DNA from: Paenibacillus sp. HWE-109 | GTDB lineage: Bacteria > Bacillota > Bacilli > Paenibacillales > NBRC-103111 | Assembly: GCF_022163125.1 (NCBI RefSeq) | Contig: NZ_CP091881.1 | Location: 1,302,001-1,366,000, forward strand | Reading direction: 5' to 3' | Length of the DNA: 64,000 nt | In this document: piece after piece, positions 45,701-55,120 of the stretch | Layout of the letters: each line of letters begins with the position of its first letter | How positions within the stretch are numbered: position 1 is the stretch's first letter | Notes under the pieces: model-generated | The model's database searches: none | The model's input: the letters and a program-made list of their open reading frames with translations, nothing else | What the model was told of the DNA's origin: nothing | Position numbers and translations under genes: made by a program

Positions 45701-47505
45701 TGAAACACAGCTTGGTGCGCAAGGTGTACCTTTACTTTGTCATTATTATCGCGCTGACCTTGGTGACGGTGGGGGTTACCGGTTATTGGCGGTCGTCCAA
45801 CGAATTGGAGAATCAGTATGAAGGGCTGCTGACTCAAATCGTGGATAATGTTCTACATGAAACCGATTTATTCCTGAAAAGCTACGAGCGGGCAACGGTT
45901 TCTATTCTAATTTCTCCTGTCGTGAAGGAGGCGCTGGATCTTCCAAACCATTCGACTTCTGGCTTCTATACATCTGAAATAGCTATGAAGGGGGTCTTTC
46001 AACCGGTTCTCATCAATAACCCGGAAATATCCATGACATACATTGTCGGTTATAACGGCTTCCAGGCAACGGATTTCAATGTCCACATTGTTCCTTTTAA
46101 TTATAAAGGCTTTGAAGAATATATTGAACAGATGAAGGAGGACGATGATATAAACGGAAAGCTGACGATTCAGGAATCCGGATTTCTGGACGGACATCTC
46201 ACACTGATTCGCAAATTGGCGGACCGAACCTCGTCGAAATCGTTCAAAGGCATCATGGGCTTCGAACTCAAGATTGGGGAGTTGAACACGCTCTGGAAGG
46301 GGATAAAACTCGGGAAATCCGGGTATTTCTTCATCGTTAACGATCGTGGGAGAATCTTATACCATCCGGATTCAAGCCGGATCGGCAAGCAGCTTGACGG
46401 CATGCATTTCAATACGGTTGAAGCGAACAAAGACCAAATTTTTGAATTGCCTGGAGAACCGGGACGGGTTTTCTTTAGTCGCAAGTCCGACTACTCCGGA
46501 TGGACGCTGGTGGCTAGCATGTCGGTTGCTGAACAGAGCAAGCCGATATCAGACTTGCGGCAAACAACGCTGCTTGTAGGTATCTTTACATTGATTTTAG
46601 CCTTATTTCTAGCTTATCGTTTCGGACAATCTATCGTTCGTCCAGTCCGACTTCTGGAAAACGGGATGCGTCAGACGGCCAAAGGTCAGTGGACTCGAGT
46701 ACCTCTGACTGGAAGCCGTGATGAGATGGATCAGCTTATTACCAGCTACAATACGATGGTTACCCGGCTGGAAGAGCTTGTCGATCGGGTTTATGAGACC
46801 GAGCTGCGCAATCAGGACAATTTAATGAAACGGCAGCTGGCCGAATTTCAATCGCTGCAATTACAGATTAATCCACACTTCTTGTACAACACGTTGGAAA
46901 TTATTATTTGTTACGCCGTGATCCAGAAATCAAGTGAGATCAAAGACATCGTTCGATCTCTGTCGTATATGCTGCGCTATTCCATACGCACCGATTTGGA
47001 GAAAATTACGGTAGCCAACGAGCTTAAACACGTTCTGTATTTTATGGCTATTATGAAATATCGCAATCAGCGGGAATTTGAAATCGATGTTCGCATCAGT
47101 ACGGATTACTTGCTGGACAGTATGGTTCGCTTGACGCTGCAGCCCTTGGTCGAGAATGTGTTTAAGCATGCGTTTCCCTATGGGATCGAGGATACTCACA
47201 CGATTATTATTGACGCCTGGAAGGATGAAACGGATTTTTATGTCATTGTGGAAGATAATGGCTGCGGTATTGAAGCGGAGACGCTTCTGCAAATAAATAC
47301 GCGTTTCCGGAACAGCCGGGAGGAGAGTCTGCTGGATACACAACCCACATTCGAAGGCAGCATCGGGCTGCTTAATGTGCATAATCGCATTCAGATGGTA
47401 TTCGGAGAACAGTATGGACTTTCGATCCAAAGCGACCTGGGTGTAGGTACGAAGGTTACGATTCGCATGCCGTCGTCCAGCGCAAAAAAAGTCATGCCGG
47501 TGTAA
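45700..47505 (+). CDS. YesM-type sensor histidine kinase
   Basis: Membrane sensor kinase of 601 residues. A transmembrane segment lies near 10-32. An extracellular dCache-like region of about 250 residues includes YSGWTLVASMSVAEQ, and a second transmembrane segment lies near 287-307. HAMP follows, then the His_kinase domain with phospho-acceptor His393 in LQINPHFLYNTLE and an HATPase domain with VEDNGCGIEAET. It should phosphorylate the YesN-like partner in response to an extracellular sugar and so control the importer operon that follows. The stop is followed by a weak hairpin and T run. Confidence 0.92.
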   Translation: MKHSLVRKVYLYFVIIIALTLVTVGVTGYWRSSNELENQYEGLLTQIVDNVLHETDLFLKSYERATVSILISPVVKEALDLPNHSTSGFYTSEIAMKGVFQPVLINNPEISMTYIVGYNGFQATDFNVHIVPFNYKGFEEYIEQMKEDDDINGKLTIQESGFLDGHLTLIRKLADRTSSKSFKGIMGFELKIGELNTLWKGIKLGKSGYFFIVNDRGRILYHPDSSRIGKQLDGMHFNTVEANKDQIFELPGEPGRVFFSRKSDYSGWTLVASMSVAEQSKPISDLRQTTLLVGIFTLILALFLAYRFGQSIVRPVRLLENGMRQTAKGQWTRVPLTGSRDEMDQLITSYNTMVTRLEELVDRVYETELRNQDNLMKRQLAEFQSLQLQINPHFLYNTLEIIICYAVIQKSSEIKDIVRSLSYMLRYSIRTDLEKITVANELKHVLYFMAIMKYRNQREFEIDVRISTDYLLDSMVRLTLQPLVENVFKHAFPYGIEDTHTIIIDAWKDETDFYVIVEDNGCGIEAETLLQINTRFRNSREESLLDTQPTFEGSIGLLNVHNRIQMVFGEQYGLSIQSDLGVGTKVTIRMPSSSAKKVMPV

Positions 47506-47506
47506 A

Positions 47507-47537
47507 ACAGCACAATGCCCGGCTGTCCCTATTTTTT
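47507..47537 (+). terminator. Weak hairpin with T run between kinase and permease genes
   Basis: ACAGC and GCTGT form a 5-bp stem and are followed by CCCTATTTTTTG. It may attenuate read-through from the regulatory genes into the importer genes. Weak. Confidence 0.35.
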
Positions 47538-47602
47538 GTATGCTACATATAGGAAAGACATCAAACATACCGAGTCATGGACATCGAGAGAGGGAGGGAT
47601 TT

Positions 47603-48577
47603 ATGGAAGTTTCGGCTAGCAAGAGGGGGATATTGTCTGCATCTGTCGTTAAAAAGGAAAGTTACTTGTCTAGACTGAAGAAGAACGCATCCAGCCATTG
47701 GCAGCTCTACGTGCTTATGCTGCTGCCGATTATTTATTTGCTCATATTCAAGTACGTTCCGATGTATGGGGCTTTGATTGCCTTCAAAAATTATATTCCG
47801 ACTAAAGGGGTATGGGGCAGTGAATGGGTTGGTCTGAAGCATTTCGATCGTTTTTTCCATTCGTATGAGTTTGTGCGGATTATGAAAAATACGATCCTGC
47901 TCAGCATCTATAGTTTATTTGCGGGGTTTCCGTTCCCAATTATTCTTGCGCTATCCTTGAATTACGTCAACGCTCGGTTCTTTAAGAAAACCGTGCAAAT
48001 GATTACTTACGCACCGCATTTTATTTCTGTCGTCGTGATGGTAGGCATCATTCTCCAAATGATGGACCCGCGGGTTGGCCTCGTTCAAACGATTATGAAA
48101 TATTTCGGCTTGCCGACAATCAATTTCATGGGCATACCTGAATGGTTTTCACACGTTTTTGTCTGGTCCGGTATTTGGCAAAACGTTGGTTTTTCCTGCA
48201 TCATCTATTTGGCAGCGCTTGCAGCTGTCGATCCTTCGCTGCACGAGGCAGCGGTTGTGGATGGGGCCAATAAAGTACAGCGAATGTGGCACGTCGACTT
48301 GCCAGGTATTATGCCGGTTGCTGTTATCTTGCTGATCATGAACACCGGCCATGTGCTGGACATAGGCTTCGAAAAGGTATTGCTGATGCAGAATCCGCTG
48401 AATATGAGCTCATCTGAGGTCATTGATACTTTTGTGTACAAAGTTGGATTGGCATCAACAGCCATCAACTATTCCTACTCGTCAGCCATTGGATTGTTCA
48501 AATCAGTCATTAATCTGGTCCTGCTGGTTCTCGTCAACCGGATAGCCAGAAAGTTGGGGCAAACCAGTCTGTGGTAA
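47603..48577 (+). CDS. Sugar ABC transporter permease, LplB type
   Basis: Permease of 324 residues, longer at the N-terminus than the others. It carries the family start LYVLMLLPIIYLLIFKYVPM and the EAA loop EAAVVDGANKVQRMWHVDLP. AGGGAGGG fixes the ATG at 47603. It opens a permease-permease-lipoprotein operon, an order different from the other three importers. No ATPase gene is present. Confidence 0.9.
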   Translation: MEVSASKRGILSASVVKKESYLSRLKKNASSHWQLYVLMLLPIIYLLIFKYVPMYGALIAFKNYIPTKGVWGSEWVGLKHFDRFFHSYEFVRIMKNTILLSIYSLFAGFPFPIILALSLNYVNARFFKKTVQMITYAPHFISVVVMVGIILQMMDPRVGLVQTIMKYFGLPTINFMGIPEWFSHVFVWSGIWQNVGFSCIIYLAALAAVDPSLHEAAVVDGANKVQRMWHVDLPGIMPVAVILLIMNTGHVLDIGFEKVLLMQNPLNMSSSEVIDTFVYKVGLASTAINYSYSSAIGLFKSVINLVLLVLVNRIARKLGQTSLW

Positions 48578-48592
48578 TAAGGAGGCACGTCT

Positions 48593-49486
48593 ATGACGGG
48601 AAGCATTAAAGAAAGTGCAGATGACAGGCTTTTTACAATTGTGAATTACATCATCCTATTCATTTTTACGATTACGATTCTATATCCGCTGGTTTACATT
48701 GTCAGCGCTTCCTTCAGCTCATCCACAGCAGTTATTTCCGGCAGAGTCTGGTTGTATCCGGTCGAGCCGACGCTAGCGGGTTATGAAGCGGTATTCAAGC
48801 ATCGTTTAATTATGTCGAGCTTTTTGAATTCAGTCTTTTATACCGTAGTGGGAACGACGATCAATGTGCTCTTTACACTCATTGCGGCTTATCCGATGTC
48901 CAGAAAAGATTTTATGCCACGCAATAGCATTATGGCTTTGTTTGTATTCACAATGATGTTTTCTGGCGGATTGATCCCGTCTTATCTGGTTGTGAAAGAG
49001 CTAGGTATGATCGACACAAGGTGGTCTTTAATTATTCCGGGAGCTCTTGCCGTCATGAATATGATTATTGCTCGCACGTATTTTCAAACGACCATTCCGG
49101 ATGAATTGCTTGAAGCGGCTCAAATGGATGGATGCAGTGATTTTACGTTTGTGCGGAAAATCGTACTTCCTTTGTCAGGTCCGATCATCGCTGTTATCTC
49201 TTTGTTTTACGCAGTCGGACATTGGAATCAATATTTTAACGCACTGCTTTATTTAAAACATCAGGAGTTGTACCCAATTCAACTGGTATTAAGGGATATT
49301 TTGGTGCAAAACGAGGTCGACGCGTCGATGATCACCGACGTTGCCGATCAAGCAGCAAGGGATGGCCTGCGGGAGCTTTTGAAGTTTTCCCTTATCGTCG
49401 TGTCTACGCTGCCCGTACTCATCATCTATCCATTCATACAAAGGCATTTTGTCAAAGGCATGATGATTGGATCACTCAAAGGCTAA
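48593..49486 (+). CDS. Sugar ABC transporter permease, YtcP type
   Basis: Second permease (297 residues) with an EAA loop EAAQMDGCSDFTFVRKIVLP and the ending VKGMMIGSLKG. AAGGAGG precedes the ATG. The gap to the first permease is 15 bases and to the lipoprotein gene 13 bases. The region near IDTRWSLIIPGALAVMNMII is as in its family. Confidence 0.9.
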   Translation: MTGSIKESADDRLFTIVNYIILFIFTITILYPLVYIVSASFSSSTAVISGRVWLYPVEPTLAGYEAVFKHRLIMSSFLNSVFYTVVGTTINVLFTLIAAYPMSRKDFMPRNSIMALFVFTMMFSGGLIPSYLVVKELGMIDTRWSLIIPGALAVMNMIIARTYFQTTIPDELLEAAQMDGCSDFTFVRKIVLPLSGPIIAVISLFYAVGHWNQYFNALLYLKHQELYPIQLVLRDILVQNEVDASMITDVADQAARDGLRELLKFSLIVVSTLPVLIIYPFIQRHFVKGMMIGSLKG

Positions 49487-49499
49487 AGGGGGTTTTTAC

Positions 49500-51143
49500 A
49501 TGAAAAAAGGGTTAACAGCTTTAGTAGCAGTTACCGCTTCTCTAGCGCTTCTAAGCGCATGTGCGGACAGCGGACAAAAGGGTGCAGATCCAAAGAAGGA
49601 AGCAGGCAGTGACGATCAAGTAACAGCAGCAGGGGTATTCCCGATCACGAAAGAAAAGACGACGCTAAGGGTTATGGTCAAAGGCTCCAGCATTGTTGAA
49701 AACTTCGCAACGAATGAATTCACCAAGTGGCTGGAGGAGAAAACGAACATTCACATCGATTGGGAAGTCGCTCCAGAAAAAACATTTGCAGAGAAACTGA
49801 ACGTTTCACTCGCAAGCGGCGATTATCCGGATGTCCTGCTTAATATGAGCGTGTCGCCGGTTCAGCAGTCGATTTACGGTAAGGATGGCGTGTTTATTCC
49901 GCTGAACCCGTATATTGATAAATATGGCGTTGAAATGAAAAAGATGTTCGAGCAGGTTTCCTATGTCAAAGATCTGATTACGATGCCTGACGGCAAAATT
50001 TATTCGGTCCCTCAGGTGAATGATTGCTACCACTGCTCACTCGGTCAAAAGATGTGGATTAATCAAACATGGCTAGACAAGCTCGGATTGAAAATGCCGG
50101 AAACGACGGACGAGTTTTATCAAGTACTCAAAGCTTTCAAAGAAAAAGATCCTAACGGCAACGGCAAGGCAGATGAGATCCCGCTAGTCGGCGCTACCAA
50201 CGGCCCTTCCTCGACACTGGACTTGTTTTTGACCAGCGCTTTTGTCGAGAAGGATTTCAACTTGAAATTTGTTAAGGACGGTAAGATTCAAGTTGCCTAT
50301 AATCAACCGGAGTGGAAGGAATCTTTGAAGTATATTCATAAACTGTTTGCTGAAGGTTTAATATCTCCGCAATCGTTTACACAGGATAGAAACCAGTTGA
50401 AACAAATGGGCATGAACCCGGAGATCCCGATCGCAGGAGCTATCGCCTCCCAAAACCAAACGGTATTTGTCGATGCGGATAACCCGAGATTCAAAGATTA
50501 TGTATCCGTACCGCCACTCAAAGGACCGTCTGGCATACGCTCAACTGCGTATAATCCATATGCGGTATCTACAGGCCAATACGTCGTTACCAATAAGGCC
50601 AAAAATCCCGCTGCCGCTTTCCGTATGGCTGACTTGCTGCTTTCAGAAGAAGCGACACTGCGCAGCACGCAGGGCCGCCCGGATCAGGAGTGGGTGCGTC
50701 CAGCGCAAGGTGAGCTAGGCGTTAACGGCAAGCAAGCGAAATGGAAACCGATTGCCACGTTTGGCAAGCTGCAGAACATTCACTGGGCACAGGCGGGACC
50801 TTCGCTGCGGACCAACGATTTGCGTTTAAGCGTCGTAGCGGATCCGAAAAATTCACTTGAACTTATTTTGTATAATGAAACTAAAAAATACGAGCCTTAC
50901 GCAACCGATCCAAGCAAAATTGTGCCGCCATTGTTCTTCACCAACGAACAAGCAGAGGAGCTTTCTACGCTTGAGAAGACGCTTACGGACTACCGCACTG
51001 AATTTTTTGCGAAGACGGTTACAGGATCGCTGGACATTGACAAGGAGTGGAACAACTATTTGGGCACTCTGGACAAAATGAACATCAAACGCTACCTGGA
51101 AATTTATCAGCAAGCCTATACCCAGTATAAATCGAAAAAGTAA
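49500..51143 (+). CDS. Sugar ABC transporter solute-binding lipoprotein
   Basis: Extracellular binding protein of 547 residues with lipobox LALLSAC (Cys21). The middle has FKEKDPNGNGKADEIPLVG, the calcium-loop-like motif of the class. AAAGGGGG precedes the ATG at 49500. It comes after, not before, its permeases. It differs from the other three binding proteins in the window. The sulfatase follows by 43 bases, so the ligand may be a sulfated oligosaccharide (inference). Confidence 0.9.
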   Translation: MKKGLTALVAVTASLALLSACADSGQKGADPKKEAGSDDQVTAAGVFPITKEKTTLRVMVKGSSIVENFATNEFTKWLEEKTNIHIDWEVAPEKTFAEKLNVSLASGDYPDVLLNMSVSPVQQSIYGKDGVFIPLNPYIDKYGVEMKKMFEQVSYVKDLITMPDGKIYSVPQVNDCYHCSLGQKMWINQTWLDKLGLKMPETTDEFYQVLKAFKEKDPNGNGKADEIPLVGATNGPSSTLDLFLTSAFVEKDFNLKFVKDGKIQVAYNQPEWKESLKYIHKLFAEGLISPQSFTQDRNQLKQMGMNPEIPIAGAIASQNQTVFVDADNPRFKDYVSVPPLKGPSGIRSTAYNPYAVSTGQYVVTNKAKNPAAAFRMADLLLSEEATLRSTQGRPDQEWVRPAQGELGVNGKQAKWKPIATFGKLQNIHWAQAGPSLRTNDLRLSVVADPKNSLELILYNETKKYEPYATDPSKIVPPLFFTNEQAEELSTLEKTLTDYRTEFFAKTVTGSLDIDKEWNNYLGTLDKMNIKRYLEIYQQAYTQYKSKK

Positions 51144-51186
51144 CCGCATCCGAGAGTAATTCTGTCTCGTGAGAGTGAGGTAGAAG

Positions 51187-52608
51187 ATGAAAGAAAAGAA
51201 CACAAAGAAGCTTTCAACCGGAAAACCTTTGCCCGGTAAACCTAATGTGTTGTTTCTCATTGCGGACGATCATCGTGGTGAAGCCATTGGCGCGTTCGGC
51301 GATGAAACGGTGCAGACGCCAGTATTGGATTCGCTGGCTGCCAGCGGGACATCTTGCCGCAACACGCATATATTCGGCGGCCTAAGCGGAGCGGTTTGTG
51401 CGCCGAGCAGAGCGTGCGTCCATACGGGCATCCCGATTTTCCGGGCGATGATCGGCAAAGACATGACGAACCGGGAGCATTCGAGCGTTATTCGTCCGGA
51501 TGTTCGGATCATGCCGCAAACGATGAAAGAGGCTGGATACCTGACGCATGCGATCGGCAAATGGCATAACGACAAGGCAAGCTTCGCTCGAAGTTTCGAG
51601 GGAGGGGATAAGCTGGCTTTTCACGGAATGAGCGAGCATACGAAGGTTCCTGTGCACGACTATGACGTGACCGGGGCTTATCCGAAGGAAAAGGAGTATG
51701 TGGAACATACGTTCTCGACGGAGTTGTTTACGGACGCCGCCGTTAACTTTATCGAGGATTATCAGGAGGATCGGCCGTTTTTCCTGTATGTAGCTTATAC
51801 TGCGCCGCATGATCCCCGAACCGCACCAGAGCCGTATGCAAGCATGTACGACAAATCCGGCATTCCGCTGCCTCCGAACTTTGTGGGGGAGCATCCATTC
51901 GATACCGGCGATATGACGGTTAGGGACGAGAAGCTTGCAAGATGGCCGAGGGACGAAGACGAAATTCGAGGGCATATAGCCGATTACTATGCGATGATAA
52001 GCCATATGGACGCGCAAATCGGTAGAGTCATCGAAGCGCTGAAGGCTAAGGGCATCTATGACGATACACTTATCGTATATACGGCGGATCATGGCTTGGC
52101 GGTCGGGCAGCACGGACTTATGGGCAAACAAAACCTTTACGAGCACAGCGTGCGCATACCGCTTATTTTCCGTGGGCCAGGCGTGCCGGTGGGCAAGCAG
52201 GAGCTTGCGCTGGCCAGCAATATCGATATTTTTCCTACTGTTGCCGGGTTATGCGGCGTCGATCTGCCGGAGGAAACGGAAGGCATAAGTCTATGCCCCA
52301 TCTTTGCAGGGGAAATTGATGGCGTTCGCGGTATCGTGGGTTCGGTTTATCGAGATGTCCAGCGGATGGTCACGGACGGAAGATGGAAGCTGATCCGTTA
52401 TTATCGCTCCCCAGAAACGAACAAAGGAACGGAACGAATCCAGTTGTTCGATCTGCGGAGCGATCCTTGGGAAACGCAAGATTTGTCGGCAGAGCCGGCA
52501 AATGCCGAGGTCATCGAACGGCTTGCCTCCGAATTGGCTTCATGGATGCAAGCTAGCGGCGATATCATGCAGGATAAGCCGGTGATTCCTGTTGCACCCT
52601 TGGCTTGA
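51187..52608 (+). CDS. Type I sulfatase (formylglycine-dependent)
   Basis: Sulfatase of 473 residues. The signature is CAPSR at Cys71, which must be converted to formylglycine. The N-terminal metal motif is LFLIADDHRGEAIG and later motifs are HAIGKWHND and YTADHGLAVGQHGLMGK. There is no signal peptide, so it is likely to remove sulfate from imported oligosaccharides in the cytoplasm. GTGAGGTAGAAG lies before the ATG. A formylglycine-generating enzyme is not in the window and must be encoded elsewhere, or the protein would be inactive. Its presence after the importer suggests a sulfated substrate such as a sulfated glycosaminoglycan, ulvan or fucoidan. Confidence 0.9.
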   Translation: MKEKNTKKLSTGKPLPGKPNVLFLIADDHRGEAIGAFGDETVQTPVLDSLAASGTSCRNTHIFGGLSGAVCAPSRACVHTGIPIFRAMIGKDMTNREHSSVIRPDVRIMPQTMKEAGYLTHAIGKWHNDKASFARSFEGGDKLAFHGMSEHTKVPVHDYDVTGAYPKEKEYVEHTFSTELFTDAAVNFIEDYQEDRPFFLYVAYTAPHDPRTAPEPYASMYDKSGIPLPPNFVGEHPFDTGDMTVRDEKLARWPRDEDEIRGHIADYYAMISHMDAQIGRVIEALKAKGIYDDTLIVYTADHGLAVGQHGLMGKQNLYEHSVRIPLIFRGPGVPVGKQELALASNIDIFPTVAGLCGVDLPEETEGISLCPIFAGEIDGVRGIVGSVYRDVQRMVTDGRWKLIRYYRSPETNKGTERIQLFDLRSDPWETQDLSAEPANAEVIERLASELASWMQASGDIMQDKPVIPVAPLA

Positions 52609-52628
52609 GCCAAGGTCTGATTGCATAA

Positions 52629-52656
52629 AGAGTCGCGGAAATCGCGGCTTTTTGTT
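52629..52656 (+). terminator. Terminator after sulfatase gene
   Basis: AGTCGCG and CGCGGCT pair (one G-T) around GAAAT and are followed by TTTTTG. It may split the importer-sulfatase transcript from the esterase operon that follows. Confidence 0.75.
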
Positions 52657-52664
52657 TTCATAAT

Positions 52665-53012
52665 GTATTTGGAGTGGGAGAGGAGTTCCCCGGCTGCCTT
52701 GTGCAGAGGTATCAAGCTATCTCGCGCGAGACAGCTGACTTGCGCAGAGCAACCCATGCGTCTCGCGCAAGAGGGAACCAGCTGCCTTGCGCAGAGCAAC
52801 CCAGCAGCCTTGCGCGAAAGGGAACTACAGTACGCTATTTCAGTCTAAAGTGTCAATATTGCGAGGGTGAGGGAACTACGGTACGCTATTTTGCTGTTTG
52901 GTGGGAAATTCAGCGCTTTTGGCGGAAATAAGGCCCTGTAGTTCCGCTAACCCGCTGGCATCTCTGCTTTTTGCCTAAATAGCGTCCTACAGTTCCCTTA
53001 CATAGAGTGAAT
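52665..53012. repeat. Intergenic dyad repeat, copy R2, with 47-bp direct repeats
   Basis: It fills most of the 495 bases between the sulfatase and esterase genes. The left arm has two adjacent 47-bp direct repeats (52734-52780 and 52781-52827, GCTGCCTTGCGCAGAGCAAC) and a shorter third copy (from 52693). The right part has the half-sites GGGAACTACAGTACGCTATT and GGGAACTACGGTACGCTATT forward, then CTGTAGTTCCGCTA and AAATAGCGTCCTACAGTTCC reverse. No gene is visible. Confidence 0.88.
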
Positions 53013-53103
53013 AAGTCAGCTGAACGCGCATATTACAAAATGTCTCACATTGGCAGAATAGGACTTCCTAGCTTGCCTATTTTACAAAGAGGTGAATGGA
53101 AGC

Positions 53104-54093
53104 ATGCAAACGATTGAACTAAATAAAGAGTGGTTTCGAGGGGCCGTTTCCATCGAAACGACGGATGCTGGACTCCGGCCATGGCGATTGCCGCATGATC
53201 AGCTCAGCTTGTACGCCTCTAAATTGGTGGAGAAAGCAGGGGAAGCAGCGGGTGTTCGAGTTGCTTTTGTAAGCGATTCGACTTCAGTGGAGCTGCATGT
53301 CGCTAGAACGGATAAAGATCTACGATTTGACATCGTGATTGAAGATGAATTAGTCGCAACCAAATCGCTTCTTGCAGGAGAAGAAATTTGTTTATTTACA
53401 AACTTGCCAGGCAGCATGAAGCGGGTTGACATTTATTTGTCCCAAGAAGCTACGGTTATTGTGAAAGCACTAAAAGTCGATGAAGGGGCATCGGCCGCTC
53501 CGTTGCCAAACAATCAGCCCCGCTGGGTCGCCTACGGCAGCTCGATTACGCAGTGCAGCTCAGCTGCAAGTCCTGCTCTGACTTGGCCCGCAATCGTAGC
53601 ACGCAGCAAAGGTTGGGACCTGACCTGTTTGGGATTTGCCGGGCAATGCCATCTGGAACCGATGGTTGCTCGCGTCATCCGTGACCTTCCCGCTGACGTT
53701 ATTTCCTTGTGCCTCGGCATTAATGTGATGGGAGGCAATAGTTTAAATATCCGGACGTTTCGTTCGGCTATTATTGGCATGGTGTCGATCATTCGGGAAA
53801 AGCATCGCAACACGCCCCTATTTATATTTTCGCCTATTTATTGCCCTCACAGGGAAACGGATGAAAACATAGTAGGGATGAACTTGGTTGCAATGAGGGA
53901 AGAAATCCAGGAAGCGGTGACTATTTTAACTGCTTACGGGGATTCCAATCTTACTTATATAAACGGTCTGGATATTCTTGGAGAAGCTTATGTTGGCATG
54001 CTCCCAGACCATCTGCATCCGAACACGGAAGGCAATAAAATAATGGCAAATCATATACTGGATAAATGGATAGGGGTTAATAAAAATGGTTAG
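53104..54093 (+). CDS. SGNH/GDSL-family esterase
   Basis: Probable carbohydrate esterase of 329 residues, cytoplasmic (no signal peptide). An N-terminal beta-sandwich of about 135 residues precedes the SGNH domain. Catalytic residues are Ser147 in GSSITQC (block I), Gly and Asn of LGIN (block III), and Asp302/His305 in DHLHPN (block V). Such two-domain SGNH enzymes remove acetyl or other acyl groups from sugars. AAAGAGGTGA sets the ATG at 53104. It overlaps the dehydrogenase gene by eight bases and opens the four-gene operon that ends with the PL38-like lyase. Confidence 0.85.
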   Translation: MQTIELNKEWFRGAVSIETTDAGLRPWRLPHDQLSLYASKLVEKAGEAAGVRVAFVSDSTSVELHVARTDKDLRFDIVIEDELVATKSLLAGEEICLFTNLPGSMKRVDIYLSQEATVIVKALKVDEGASAAPLPNNQPRWVAYGSSITQCSSAASPALTWPAIVARSKGWDLTCLGFAGQCHLEPMVARVIRDLPADVISLCLGINVMGGNSLNIRTFRSAIIGMVSIIREKHRNTPLFIFSPIYCPHRETDENIVGMNLVAMREEIQEAVTILTAYGDSNLTYINGLDILGEAYVGMLPDHLHPNTEGNKIMANHILDKWIGVNKNG

Positions 54094-55120
54094 AAAAATG
54101 TCTGTTCCACCCATGCAGTTGGTCGATTATGATGGCGAGGGTACGCAGTTGTGCGCGGTTGTGGAGGAAATTGGGTCTATCACGTTAAAAAGGGCGCTAA
54201 TTCCCGAACCTGCTGAAGGCGAAGTAAGGGTAAAGGTGAAGTGGGTCGGCATATGCGGCAGTGATGTGGAAGTATTTCGCGGGGCTCGCGAGCCCGAGTT
54301 TGTCTCGTATCCGACAAGGCTTGGGCATGAAGTGGCTGGCGTTATCGATAAAATAGGACCCAATGTCATCGGTCTCAAGGTGGGAGATCCTGTAGCACTT
54401 CGCTATATTTGGGGAGCATTCGCTGAATATGTTTGCTGTACGCCTTTTTCTGTCAAAGTTCTTCCACAGGCGCTTCCTCTCATTGAAGGTTCGCTGATCG
54501 AGGTGCTCCCCGGCATTATTCATGCGGCAGAGCTTGGCGATATTTCACCTCACAAAAATGTGCTGATCACCGGACAAGGCGTCAGCGGCTTGGTGATGAC
54601 GCAGGTAGTTAGCTTGTATAGCCCGCGGAACCTTGTGGTAACGGATTTGTTCGATGAAAAGTTGGAACTTGCCCGCAAGTACGGGGCAACCCATACCTAT
54701 AAGATGCCGTCGCCAGACGCGAATACGTTGGACATTTTGGGCAAAGATTTCCCGGATGGCTTCGATGTGGTCATTCCCTGCTTGTTGGAGGGGGACGGGA
54801 TGGTTGATGCGATTGATGTTGCTTCCCAGAATGGGCGCATCGTCATGTACGGGTGCATTGGGACTTGCCATAAGCCGGTCGATTTCTTCAAAATTCATAA
54901 GAAGAGGCTCGACATTTTCTCAACGGAACCGAAGCGGGATATCGATAATCGCCATTATTTCAACAAAGGCTTGCAGCTGGTGCTGGATGGACTTGTCAAT
55001 ACGGAGGAAATGATCACGCATGTGGTCCACTTAAGCAACATTGCCGAAGCGTTTAAGCTGCGTAATGAGCATAAAGGCGACACGATTCATGTCATGATTG
55101 ATTGTGAAACGAACGTATGA
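54086..55120 (+). CDS. Zinc-dependent alcohol dehydrogenase (MDR)
   Basis: Oxidoreductase of 344 residues. The catalytic-zinc ligands are Cys57 (GICGSD) and His81-Glu82 (LGHEVAG). The four-cysteine structural-zinc loop is absent. The Rossmann part has VLITGQGVSGLVMTQV, with the usual GxGxxG. The class includes sorbitol and L-threonine dehydrogenase-like enzymes. It sits between an esterase and GH88, so it may act on the sugar acid or polyol released there. It overlaps the gene before by eight bases and the gene after by four (ATGA). Confidence 0.85.
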   Translation: MVRKMSVPPMQLVDYDGEGTQLCAVVEEIGSITLKRALIPEPAEGEVRVKVKWVGICGSDVEVFRGAREPEFVSYPTRLGHEVAGVIDKIGPNVIGLKVGDPVALRYIWGAFAEYVCCTPFSVKVLPQALPLIEGSLIEVLPGIIHAAELGDISPHKNVLITGQGVSGLVMTQVVSLYSPRNLVVTDLFDEKLELARKYGATHTYKMPSPDANTLDILGKDFPDGFDVVIPCLLEGDGMVDAIDVASQNGRIVMYGCIGTCHKPVDFFKIHKKRLDIFSTEPKRDIDNRHYFNKGLQLVLDGLVNTEEMITHVVHLSNIAEAFKLRNEHKGDTIHVMIDCETNV

